From assembly GCA_964022115.1 (NCBI GenBank), contig CAXIBC010000058.1, positions 1 through 18,046 on the forward strand: a DNA stretch of 18,046 bases, given 5' to 3'. This stretch comes from Oleispira sp964022115. GTDB lineage: Bacteria; Pseudomonadota; Gammaproteobacteria; Pseudomonadales; Oceanobacteraceae. Below the pieces are notes generated by a model, which did no database searches, had not been told where the DNA came from, and saw only the letters and a program-made list of their open reading frames with translations. The position numbers and the translations under genes were made by a program. Below, in pieces: positions 1 to 6,707 of the stretch (positions are counted from its first letter, which is position 1; the number at the start of each line of letters is the position of its first letter).

Positions 1-2
1 TA

Positions 3-32
3 AAAACAGTGCTCGCAAGCAAGCACTGTTTT
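3..32. terminator. Bidirectional intrinsic terminator
   Basis: An 11-bp perfect inverted repeat (AAAACAGTGCT at 3-13 pairs with AGCACTGTTTT at 22-32) encloses an 8-nt loop. The arms end in A and T runs, so the hairpin has a U-tail on either strand. It lies 58 bp past the stop codon of the minus-strand gene at 91-744. It probably ends that gene and also a plus-strand gene entering from outside the window. Confidence 0.75.
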
Positions 33-90
33 ATTTGCGTAGGGTTTATTGTGAATAAGTAACTATGGATAACACCGGAATAAAACCGAG

Positions 91-744
91 TTAAGCAAAC
101 TGTAAGTGACCATCAAGACCCATTTGCGTCGACATACAAGGCCAGCGTTGAGCGATTTGGATCAGGTTGTCGTTATCTTTCTTATTCATAAAGGCTAAGA
201 ATTTATCGTTTTCTTCGTAGGCTTTCTCTTCACCAAAAATACCTTTCGCCGCGACCATCACGACCTGCTCTAACTCATTGGCAAAGGGTTCGCCAATAAG
301 CGAATGCACAATCACATTCGACATGGTCATATCAAACGGAATCATTGGCTGGCCCACCCGCATAATGTAGGTATCGTTAACTTCTTCAAATAAACGGTGC
401 GCCAAAAAGGCTTCGTCCATTAACGCCGCCAAACCGGTTTCTTTATCCAGCTCTTTTGGTGGCGCCATAAAGAAGCCTTCAACCACTTCTAGAATAGGGC
501 TAACGTAGTTCAATAGGCCAGCTTCTACCGCCCCATGATGTAAATCTTCCAGCATTTGTGGCACTTGTTGAATATAGCGCACGACAAATTCATATAAACG
601 TTCTAAGGCTTCGACTTCGGGTAGTTGGACCATGCGTTCGACAGTATCAAGGCGCTGCTGCAAAATTTGATGCAGTTGTCCCGTTTTTTGCTCGTGAGCG
701 ACAGATTTTTGAATCAATTGCTGTAACATTTCCGTGTTCATCAT
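91..744 (-). CDS. Hypothetical protein, 217 aa, helical and cytoplasmic
   Basis: I do not recognise this family. The ORF begins with tandem ATG codons, and a strong Shine-Dalgarno GGAGG (751-755 on the complement) lies 6 nt before the first, so the start is well supported. The product is acidic and appears almost entirely alpha-helical. Residues 1-60 are rich in Gln, Glu and Leu with heptad-like spacing, suggesting a short amphipathic or coiled-coil segment. There is no signal peptide, transmembrane segment, Cys pair or obvious nucleotide-binding motif. The middle of the protein has a hydrophobic stretch around LNYVSPILEVVEGFF. Codon use and GC resemble the neighbouring core genes, so it looks native. 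It stands alone, between a terminator (3-32) and the MATE gene's 3' end, and is probably monocistronic. The coding call is firm; the function is unknown. Confidence 0.85.
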   Translation of the reverse strand: MMNTEMLQQLIQKSVAHEQKTGQLHQILQQRLDTVERMVQLPEVEALERLYEFVVRYIQQVPQMLEDLHHGAVEAGLLNYVSPILEVVEGFFMAPPKELDKETGLAALMDEAFLAHRLFEEVNDTYIMRVGQPMIPFDMTMSNVIVHSLIGEPFANELEQVVMVAAKGIFGEEKAYEENDKFLAFMNKKDNDNLIQIAQRWPCMSTQMGLDGHLQFA

Positions 745-787
745 GTTGAACCTCCAACTACTTTTAATAAGTAAGCTTTTTTGTCGC

Positions 788-808
788 TGATACCTTAAAA
801 GGTGATCA
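788..808. promoter_or_regulatory. Operator-like imperfect inverted repeat upstream of the 217-aa gene
   Basis: TGATACCTT (788-796) and AAGGTgATCA (799-808) form an inverted repeat about a 2-bp centre, with one unpaired G in the right arm. It lies 44-64 bp upstream of the ATG at 744, where a promoter or operator for that gene is expected. No clear -35/-10 pair was identified, and the repeat may be coincidental. Confidence 0.2.
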
Positions 809-890
809 GTAAATAATCAATGGCCTAAAGCGGCATATTCTATTCGCGGCTAGATGGATTTCTTATAAAAAGACCTGTTGTTATGTAAAA

Positions 891-921
891 CAAAAAACCT
901 AAGAAAAACAACAAGTTAGGT
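891..921 (-). terminator. Possible weak terminator of the MATE gene
   Basis: On the minus strand, 50 nt past the MATE stop codon, ACCTAA and TTAGGT (plus positions 916-921 and 897-902) can form a 6-bp stem around a 13-nt loop. The stem is followed directly by a T-rich run. It is short and AU-rich, so only weakly supported. The rest of the 757-970 intergenic stretch shows no other convincing feature. Confidence 0.3.
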
Positions 922-970
922 GCACTCTCTAACCGTTCTAGAAAAAGTATAGTAAAGTTTGACGCGTCCG

Positions 971-2320
971 CTAGTTTTTTTCGGCAAATAATTGATGTTT
1001 GTTCAGAATTGTCAGAAATGCAGGCAACATAAAGACAGATCGTGCCAATAAAAACCCATAGAAGGCACTCCACAATCCATGGTTGCCTAGGCCTTGTGTC
1101 AGAAACCAGACAGGCAGAAAAATGACGAATGCGGCCAATAACATACTATTTCGCATTTGCGCCGCGGCTTGCATACCGATAAAAATACCATCCAACCAAT
1201 AACTACTGCAGCCAATTAACGGCAACCAAATTAACCAAGGGCTGTATTCCAGTGCCAGCGCTAATACATCGGTTTGATCGGTTAATAACCCCAGCAAGTT
1301 TTCGCTCTGCCAAGCAAAACCCGCCACCATGATAAGAGCAATGATTAAAGCATTAGTTCCTGTTAACCAAATACTCTGCTGCAGCTGAGTATAATTTTTA
1401 GCCCCTAAACTTTGGCCTACTAAGGTTTCGGCCGCATGGGCAAAACCATCGAGGGCATTAGAAATAAATAATAATAAGGTGATCATAATCGCATTCACCG
1501 CCAAGATATGATCCCCTTGCTGAGCCCCTTGAGAAGTAAAAAAGATAAATACACACAATAGACACAAGGTGCGCACAAAGAGCTGATGGTTAATCTTGAT
1601 CAAAGGCTTTAGCTGCACCCAGGTCGGCAGCATTATTTTAAGTTCGCTAGGGCTGTATTCTTTTTTAACCGTGCGGTACGCCCAATACAGGCCAGCACAA
1701 GCGGCAAAGTAGTCGGCGACTAAGGTAGCCCACGCCACACCATCACTATTTAAATCGTAGCCATATACCAAGACCACATCTAATAGCGCATTAATACTAT
1801 TACTCGCAATCAAGAGAAACAGTGGCACTCGAGTTTCCCCACGGCCAATAAACCAACCGATCAAAACATACTGTACGAGCACAGCTGGAGTAGCGTAAAG
1901 ACGAATACCTACATACTCCACGGCTAACTGCTGAACCTGTGTACTGCCTCCGATCATGGCGATGATGTACTCGCGGGTTAACAAGGCAAACATCATAAGT
2001 GGCAAACTAATGACCAAGGCCAGAAAAAGCCCATGATATAGAATACGATAGCTATTATTTGTCTGTTTATTGGCTTTGGCCATCACATGACTTTCACCCA
2101 GCGCGTGGGCGCTCAAAGCCGTCGTGCCCATGCGTAAAAAGCCAAAACTCCATAGCAATAAGGTCACTACCTGACTGCCTAACGCCACCGCGGCTAAATA
2201 ACTGACTTCCGATAAATGCCCTAGCACTGCCGTATCTACTAGCCCCAATAACGGCACTGTGATATTGCTCAGCATAATCGGCCAAGCCAGTTGTAGAATT
2301 CGGGTTTGTAATTGCAGCAT
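971..2320 (-). CDS. MATE family efflux transporter, DinF-like
   Basis: This is a 449-aa polytopic inner-membrane protein with about twelve hydrophobic segments, the usual size for the multidrug and toxic compound extrusion family. The N-terminus carries the DinF-subfamily signature around residues 24-36 (GLVDTAVLGHL), including the conserved Asp29 in the first helix. Members export drugs or metabolites by Na+ or H+ antiport; the substrate cannot be read from sequence. The ATG at 2320 gives the expected N-terminus (LAWPIMLSNI begins at residue 11), although no good Shine-Dalgarno precedes it. It is divergent from the SCO1 gene with only 59 bp between starts, so the two promoters must overlap or be very compact. 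No LexA box is visible upstream, so the SOS control known for E. coli dinF is not indicated. Family assignment is firm and substrate unknown. Confidence 0.88.
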   Translation of the reverse strand: MLQLQTRILQLAWPIMLSNITVPLLGLVDTAVLGHLSEVSYLAAVALGSQVVTLLLWSFGFLRMGTTALSAHALGESHVMAKANKQTNNSYRILYHGLFLALVISLPLMMFALLTREYIIAMIGGSTQVQQLAVEYVGIRLYATPAVLVQYVLIGWFIGRGETRVPLFLLIASNSINALLDVVLVYGYDLNSDGVAWATLVADYFAACAGLYWAYRTVKKEYSPSELKIMLPTWVQLKPLIKINHQLFVRTLCLLCVFIFFTSQGAQQGDHILAVNAIMITLLLFISNALDGFAHAAETLVGQSLGAKNYTQLQQSIWLTGTNALIIALIMVAGFAWQSENLLGLLTDQTDVLALALEYSPWLIWLPLIGCSSYWLDGIFIGMQAAAQMRNSMLLAAFVIFLPVWFLTQGLGNHGLWSAFYGFLLARSVFMLPAFLTILNKHQLFAEKN

Positions 2321-2379
2321 GATAAGGTCAGATTCGGTATGATGTGACGAATTAAGGTCTTATTTTATTGGGAATGCCT

Positions 2380-3069
2380 ATGTCAGTACCAGAGAAAACT
2401 CCAGTAGCCAACAAGAAAGGCTTAATGCCTGCCTTGGCGATCATGAGTTTAATATTGGGGTTAACGGCTTTTATTGGCTGGCAGTCATTTTCTAACAAAG
2501 CTGCAGCACCACTCTCTATTCAACAACAGCTCAACAAACTCGGTGCGTTCAAATTCCCACAAGCAATTAATGTCACCGACGTGCCGTTTATTAATGAAGA
2601 AGGCGAAGTCATTGGCAAACAAAACAACCTAGGCAAGTGGTCATTTTTATTCTTCGGTTATACCTTCTGCCCCGACGTTTGCCCAACCACCTTAGCGGTA
2701 ATGCAGCAAACTTGGGTTAAGCTCAGCCCAGCACAACAAGCCCAAACTCAAATCGTACTAGTGAGTGTCGACCCCGAACGCGATACCCCAGAGCAGCTAA
2801 AAAGCTATATGGATTATTTCGACCCCAGCTTTACCGCGTTTACGGGTAAGCCAGCCTCATTACGCAGCTTAGCGGCGCAATTGAACGCTGTATATGCCAA
2901 GGTAGAACGTCAGAATGCAGCAGGGGAAGCCGATCTAGAATTAGGGTACCTGATGGATCATAGCGCCAACATCGCTATACTCGACCCGAACGGTCACTAT
3001 TATGGCTTTATTAAACCACCGTTTAACCCGCAGAAAATGTTAGCGGTAATGAAGGCAATTCAGCAGTAA
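2380..3069 (+). CDS. SCO1/SenC family copper chaperone
   Basis: This is a 229-aa membrane-anchored thioredoxin-fold protein. An N-terminal transmembrane anchor spans about residues 16-34, and the periplasmic domain follows. The copper site is visible as CPDVC (Cys97, Cys101) together with His194 in the DHSAN motif, and the family signature SVDPERDTPE is present. SCO proteins deliver copper to, or reduce, the CuA centre of cytochrome c oxidase. No cox genes lie beside it here. I chose ATG 2380 because GGGA at 2370-2373 sits 6 nt upstream. ATG 2374 and a TTG at 2368 are possible, and would only add 2-4 residues before the anchor. The respiratory theme recurs at 14668-15593 with cytochromes c5 and c4. 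Confidence 0.92.
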   Translation: MSVPEKTPVANKKGLMPALAIMSLILGLTAFIGWQSFSNKAAAPLSIQQQLNKLGAFKFPQAINVTDVPFINEEGEVIGKQNNLGKWSFLFFGYTFCPDVCPTTLAVMQQTWVKLSPAQQAQTQIVLVSVDPERDTPEQLKSYMDYFDPSFTAFTGKPASLRSLAAQLNAVYAKVERQNAAGEADLELGYLMDHSANIAILDPNGHYYGFIKPPFNPQKMLAVMKAIQQ

Positions 3070-3074
3070 GTTAA

Positions 3075-3122
3075 GATAGCTGTCTACTTTATTGGATGAG
3101 CTATCAGTGAGGCCGTCTTTTT
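3075..3122 (+). terminator. Possible terminator after the SCO gene
   Basis: GATAGCT (3075-3081) and AGCTATC (3099-3105) form a 7-bp inverted repeat with a 17-nt loop. A T5 run lies 12 nt later (3118-3122), inside a second small hairpin, GGCC...GGCC (3111-3126). The long loop and the distance to the T run make this weak. Confidence 0.22.
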
Positions 3123-3147
3123 GGCCAGAACGTATTACAGCCTAGTA

Positions 3148-3351
3148 TTATGTGATGTTCCGATAAAGATAAGTCCCGCTGAGTAATATAATCACCACCG
3201 ACGATTTCACTATTACTAATATTTTATTTTCAGATAGACCTTTTTTCTTTAGGTATGGCGAAAGAAACCCATAGCCAAAAGAAAGTGCAAAGATTGCTAT
3301 AACACAAATAACGTAAACACTATCACTGATTCCATTTATAGCTTGATTCAT
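3148..3351 (-). CDS. Possible small two-helix membrane protein, 67 aa
   Basis: This short ORF is the only plausible gene in the gap between the SCO gene and znuB. The product has two hydrophobic stretches, about residues 12-33 and 44-62. They are separated by a Lys-rich turn (LKKKGLSENK), which fits a two-pass inner-membrane protein. An AGG about 9 nt before the ATG could serve as a weak ribosome binding site. The DNA is visibly more AT-rich than the flanking core genes, which may indicate acquisition or just a loosely constrained gap. I do not recognise the family. The patterned hydrophobicity and charged turn argue for a real gene; the short length and weak start signals argue against. Confidence 0.42.
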   Translation of the reverse strand: MNQAINGISDSVYVICVIAIFALSFGYGFLSPYLKKKGLSENKILVIVKSSVVIILLSGTYLYRNIT

Positions 3352-3401
3352 ATAAGGCTACCTATTCTTAAATTTTAAATACACATAATACCAACATAAT
3401 G

Positions 3402-3442
3402 GGCACGCGGCTTTTTGCGCGCCTCGCCAGCTTTCCTGGCGA
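3402..3442. other. Two adjacent stem-loops downstream of znuB
   Basis: Two GC-rich hairpins abut. The first pairs GGCACGC (3402-3408) with GCGCGCC (3417-3423); it is complete only as minus-strand RNA, where one pair is G-U. The second is a perfect 7-bp stem, TCGCCAG (3424-3430) with CTGGCGA (3436-3442), around a 5-nt loop. They begin 39 bp past the znuB stop on the minus strand. Neither is followed by a proper U-tract, so they resemble a 3'-end stabilising or REP-like structure more than a classical terminator. The rest of 3352-3480 is AT-rich and shows nothing further. Confidence 0.45.
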
Positions 3443-3480
3443 ACGCTGATTTTATGAAAGCTACTCAGCAACAAACTCAG

Positions 3481-4269
3481 CTACTTCCTAACCGAATGAT
3501 AAACCTGACTCACCACAAACAAACTCGCCGCAGAAACCACAATCGTCGGCCCAGTCGGGGTATCCCAAACAAACGAAAATGCCATACCCGCACACACAGA
3601 TACCATGCCGATTAAACTCGCCAGTATCGCCATTTGCTCTGGGCTTTTTGCTAGCGGTCTTGCCGCCGCGGCAGGGATAATTAGCAAGGCGCTAATTAAT
3701 AATACGCCAACAATCTTCATCGAGATCGCTACCACTAGCGCGAGTAATAAAACCAGCATGGCTTTTAAGCGTTTTACTGGGTAACCATCAATCGCGGCGA
3801 GCTCTTCACTCACAGTTGAGGCTAATAAACCGCGCCATTGCCAAACTAATAATCCAATAACCAATAGACCACCGATTAATATCCATAATAAATCCGTTTG
3901 GTTAACCGCTAATAAATCCCCAAACAAATACGCCATAAGGTCGATACGCACATTATCAAAAAAGCTTAATACCACTAAGCCAATAGCGAGCGACGAATGC
4001 GATAAAATTCCTAATAAGGTATCGGAGGCAATACCTGTATATTTATCGAGCTGCAATAAAATTAACGCTAATACCGAGCAAGTAAATATCAGCGCTAGGG
4101 TTAGGTGAAGATCAAATAAGATCCCTAAGGTAATGCCTAATAAAGCACCGTGGGCGAGAGTATCGCCAAAAAACGCTAACCGACGCCATACTACTAAGCT
4201 GCCTAATGGGCCTGCAGTTGCCGCAACGCCTAAGCCTGCGAACAAGGGGAGTAACCACCAACTAATCAT
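3481..4269 (-). CDS. znuB: Zinc ABC transporter, permease ZnuB
   Basis: ZnuB is the membrane subunit of the high-affinity zinc importer, working with ZnuC (ATPase) and ZnuA (periplasmic zinc-binding protein). The 262-aa product has several hydrophobic helices and ABC-3 family features, including the segment GDTLAHGALLG near the N-terminus and GVLLISALLIIPAAAARPLA in the C-terminal third. The start is set at ATG 4269: GGAG lies 9 nt upstream and the length then matches E. coli ZnuB (261 aa). A GTG at 4284 is in frame but lies within that Shine-Dalgarno region. The gene overlaps the end of znuC by 8 bp, so the two are probably translationally coupled. It is the last gene of the zur-znuC-znuB operon and should be repressed by Zur when zinc is plentiful. 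Confidence 0.95.
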   Translation of the reverse strand: MISWWLLPLFAGLGVAATAGPLGSLVVWRRLAFFGDTLAHGALLGITLGILFDLHLTLALIFTCSVLALILLQLDKYTGIASDTLLGILSHSSLAIGLVVLSFFDNVRIDLMAYLFGDLLAVNQTDLLWILIGGLLVIGLLVWQWRGLLASTVSEELAAIDGYPVKRLKAMLVLLLALVVAISMKIVGVLLISALLIIPAAAARPLAKSPEQMAILASLIGMVSVCAGMAFSFVWDTPTGPTIVVSAASLFVVSQVYHSVRK

Positions 4270-5116
4270 GCTTATGTTCTCCACTTTTATCTATGTGATC
4301 GCATTCGTCGCTGCCTTCAATATGGCCATCAACGCAATGGCTGTGGTCGTGGTGGTGGGTATAATGCGCAAGTTCGGGGGCGAGTTCATTGCTTAGTACT
4401 GGGGCTAAATGTTGCTGCCCATGTTGATTGCCGAAGAGTGAATTATATTCTTCACTGATACTGACTTGGTCAGGATGGCCTGAACAGCATACGTGGCCAT
4501 TTAAACAAATGACCCTATCGGTTTGCGCCATCACTAGGTGCAAGTCGTGCGACACTAATACAATGCCGCAGCCAAGTTCGTTACGTAATTCGGGCAATAA
4601 TTGGTACAGCTCGCGCTGACCTTGAATGTCGACCCCTTGTACCGGTTCGTCGAGCACTAATAGATGAGGTTCTATCAATAAGGCGCGGGCTAATAAAACC
4701 CGTTGCCATTCGCCACCAGACAGTCGCTGCACGGGTTGCTTGGCTAACGAAGTAATCGCTAAACGCTGTAACCACTCTTGTACCCGTTCTTTACGAGCAC
4801 CAGGGGCGAGCATAAGAAAGCCGGTAACCGATAAGGGTAAGCGATCGTCGATGCGTAACTTTTGTGGCATATAGCCAATGCGTAACCCTTTACGGCGGGT
4901 TACCTTGCCAGAATCGGCGCTATGTAAACCTAATAAAATTCTAAGTAAGCTCGACTTGCCACAACCGTTAGGGCCGATAATAGTGACGATTTCGTTTTCA
5001 CAAATCGCTAGGTCGATATTCTGTAATACATGGCGCTCGCCCCAAGTTTGATTAATGCCTTGGGCGCGGATTAGGGTTTCCGCTGCGGTTTTAACCACGA
5101 CTAACTCTGGGTTCAT
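4262..5116 (-). CDS. znuC: Zinc ABC transporter, ATP-binding protein ZnuC
   Basis: This 284-aa ATPase powers zinc import through ZnuB. All nucleotide-binding motifs are present: Walker A GPNGCGKSS (48-56), Q-loop Gln85, signature LSGGE (132-136), Walker B LLVLDEP (152-158) and switch His190. The C-terminal tail (about 251-284) is rich in His, Asp and Cys, starting HYTHHHDHSH, and probably binds zinc at the cytoplasmic face. A His-rich tail is seen in many ZnuC proteins. The ATG overlaps the zur stop codon in an ATGA arrangement, and the 3' end overlaps znuB by 8 bp, so the three minus-strand genes form a tightly coupled operon. Confidence 0.96.
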   Translation of the reverse strand: MNPELVVVKTAAETLIRAQGINQTWGERHVLQNIDLAICENEIVTIIGPNGCGKSSLLRILLGLHSADSGKVTRRKGLRIGYMPQKLRIDDRLPLSVTGFLMLAPGARKERVQEWLQRLAITSLAKQPVQRLSGGEWQRVLLARALLIEPHLLVLDEPVQGVDIQGQRELYQLLPELRNELGCGIVLVSHDLHLVMAQTDRVICLNGHVCCSGHPDQVSISEEYNSLFGNQHGQQHLAPVLSNELAPELAHYTHHHDHSHCVDGHIEGSDECDHIDKSGEHKHD

Positions 5117-5628
5117 GAGTTTTGGCCTGCACTCTTTTGAGAGCTATCTTTAGAGCTATCTTTAGAACACTGGGGGCAGGTACCTACCACTTCAGTAATT
5201 TGGCTTTCTACCGAGAATCCTTGAGTTTTCGCCGCATCAGTAAGGGCTGTGAACCAAGGTTCTACGTCCATTTCAGAGGCTTTATCACATACTTTGCAAA
5301 TTAAGAAACAGCTTTGATGGTCGTGCCCTGGCTGTGAGCAGCCAATAAAAGCATTCAACGAGGCGAGACGATGGACTAGGCCAAGATCGAGTAAGAAATC
5401 TAGGGCTCGATATACCGTCGGAGGCGCAGAGTTGAAACCATCGGCGGCTAAGGCCGGTAACAAATCATAAGCGCCCATGGGTTTGTGGCTCTGCCAAACG
5501 AGTTCTAATACACGTTTACGAATGGGGGTTAAACGTACCCCTTGTTCAGCACAGAGTATGGCTGCTTGTTGCAGCGCCGTGCTAATACAGCCTTGGTGAT
5601 CATGGGGGTGGTAAGCAGAGGCTGACAT
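5113..5628 (-). CDS. zur: Zinc uptake regulator Zur, Fur family
   Basis: Zur is a dimeric zinc-sensing repressor of zinc uptake genes. At 171 aa it equals the length of E. coli Zur. The winged-helix part has the recognition segment PPTVYRALDFL (69-79). The dimerisation part has the structural zinc Cys pairs, Cys111/Cys114 (CKVC) and Cys151/Cys154 (CPQC), and a His-rich sensing loop PGHDHQSC (100-107). The last residues hold a duplicated KDSS, encoded by a perfect 12-bp tandem duplication at 5141-5164, which is probably a harmless slippage product. The gene leads the zur-znuC-znuB operon and is divergent from znuA. A near-consensus Zur box in the intergenic region predicts that Zur represses both directions, including itself. 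Confidence 0.95.
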   Translation of the reverse strand: MSASAYHPHDHQGCISTALQQAAILCAEQGVRLTPIRKRVLELVWQSHKPMGAYDLLPALAADGFNSAPPTVYRALDFLLDLGLVHRLASLNAFIGCSQPGHDHQSCFLICKVCDKASEMDVEPWFTALTDAAKTQGFSVESQITEVVGTCPQCSKDSSKDSSQKSAGQNS

Positions 5629-5650
5629 CGGAGTTCACTCTTACGGTAAT

Positions 5651-5673
5651 AAAAGGTTATAATATTACAATTC
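5651..5673. promoter_or_regulatory. Zur operator overlapping the znuA -10 element
   Basis: The core GTTATAATATTAC (5656-5668) matches the gammaproteobacterial Zur core GTTATAATATAAC at 12 of 13 positions. With its flanks the 23-bp site matches about 19 positions of the consensus as I recall it. It contains TATAAT (5658-5663), a perfect -10 hexamer pointing to znuA, with a weak -35 (TTCACT, 5634-5639) 18 bp upstream. It lies 22 bp from the zur start codon and 55 bp from the znuA start codon. One bound Zur dimer pair could therefore shut off both divergent units. Confidence 0.85.
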
Positions 5674-5728
5674 ACACTCTACTGCATAGCTTCCTTTGCT
5701 TGCCTCTACCTCTGAAAAGCCGCACCTT

Positions 5729-6571
5729 ATGAAAAAACTCTTTACGTTTTTGCTACTTAGCCCAGCATTGTTAGCTATAAGCCTATATTCCTCTGCTGCC
5801 GATGCCCGTATTCTGGTTTCTAATAAACCACTCGCGCTCATCGCTGCGGCGACGTATCCGGCTGCACAGATCGATATTCTGGTGCCCGATGGTATGTCAC
5901 CCCATGATTACAGCTTACGCCCATCGGATATTGGTAAGATTCGCCAAGCCGAGAAGGTATTGTGGGCAGGTGACCACATGGAGCCTTTCTTGGCCAAGTT
6001 TGCCCGTCAGCAATCGCAAACCCAGTGGTTAGACGCGACCCATCTCATGGAAGACATGGGTTTGTATGGCAGCGACCCTCACGTTTGGTTATCCCCAGAG
6101 CTGGCCATTGAGATCAGTAAGCGTATCGCTGACTGGAACCCTGTTGATACTGTACAAGCGCAAAAAGACCAGCAAGCTTTTGCTACCGCATTAACGGCTC
6201 TGGTTGCTACCAGCAAAGCTCAGTTAGCGCCGTTAAAACAGCAAGGCTTTTTTGTATTTCACCAAGCTTATGACTATTGGTTTCAAGCCATTGATATTAA
6301 ACAATTAGGCGCTTTCACTCTGTCGCCTGAGCGTAAGCCCGGTGCGCGCCATATTCAGAAGATGCGTAATCAACTGCAGAATAATGAAGTAAGCTGTATT
6401 CTGTCTGAGCCGCAATTTAGCCCAGCCCTCATCAATACCGTAGTGAATGGTTTAACCATTAAGCAAGGGGAATTAGACCCATTAGCCGGTAGTAGCGTAT
6501 TAACCCAAACCGCTTATATCGACTGGTTGAGCGATATGACCCATACCCTAATGCGCTGTTTACAGCCGTAA
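5729..6571 (+). CDS. znuA: Zinc ABC transporter, periplasmic zinc-binding protein ZnuA
   Basis: ZnuA captures zinc in the periplasm and hands it to ZnuB. I start it at ATG 5729, which gives 280 aa and a typical signal peptide (MKKLFTFLLLSPALLAISLY, cleavage probably near residues 24-26). A TTG 33 bp upstream would place a charged extension before the signal. Zinc ligands of this cluster A-I family are visible as His59 (SPHDY), His118 (DPHVWLSP) and His178 (VFHQAYDYW), with Asp250 (GELDPLAG) near the fourth position. Cys223 and Cys277 probably form the C-terminal disulfide known in E. coli ZnuA. The long His/Asp-rich loop of many ZnuA proteins is missing: only LYGSDPHVW is left in that region, so the protein is about 30 residues shorter than E. 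coli ZnuA. It is regulated by the adjacent Zur box. Confidence 0.95.
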   Translation: MKKLFTFLLLSPALLAISLYSSAADARILVSNKPLALIAAATYPAAQIDILVPDGMSPHDYSLRPSDIGKIRQAEKVLWAGDHMEPFLAKFARQQSQTQWLDATHLMEDMGLYGSDPHVWLSPELAIEISKRIADWNPVDTVQAQKDQQAFATALTALVATSKAQLAPLKQQGFFVFHQAYDYWFQAIDIKQLGAFTLSPERKPGARHIQKMRNQLQNNEVSCILSEPQFSPALINTVVNGLTIKQGELDPLAGSSVLTQTAYIDWLSDMTHTLMRCLQP

Positions 6572-6646
6572 CTGTCCGATTTTACGTCACTAATATGGCT
6601 GTTTTATGACGGCCATCTGCTGAACAATAAATAAGCAATAAGCTTC

Positions 6647-6675
6647 TTGATGATTTAAAATTTCCCGCGCATAGT
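6647..6675 (+). promoter_or_regulatory. Candidate sigma70 promoter for egtB
   Basis: TTGATG (6647-6652) and CATAGT (6670-6675) are separated by 17 bp, and each matches its consensus hexamer at 4 of 6 positions. The predicted start near 6682 leaves a leader of about 26 nt before the egtB ATG. The preceding part of the znuA-egtB gap (6572-6646) shows only a weak ATGGC/GCCAT hairpin and no clear znuA terminator. Confidence 0.4.
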
Positions 6676-6707
6676 AGAGAAAAGCATTAATTAAAGGATT
6701 GCTTACG

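Noticed and set aside
840..1073. Minus-strand ORF of 77 codons with a hydrophobic C-terminal part
   Set aside because: It starts inside the 3' end of the MATE gene in another frame, has no ribosome binding site or suitable internal start, and its hydrophobic part comes from T-rich intergenic DNA.
3415..3615. Plus-strand ORF of 66 codons opposite the znuB 3' end
   Set aside because: It is rich in Arg, His and Asn with no domain pattern and is antisense to znuB; it is a shadow frame.
4133..4396. Plus-strand ORF of 87 codons opposite the znuB/znuC junction
   Set aside because: Its hydrophobic stretch is the complement of the His-rich znuC tail and znuB start; the overlapping znu genes are unambiguous.
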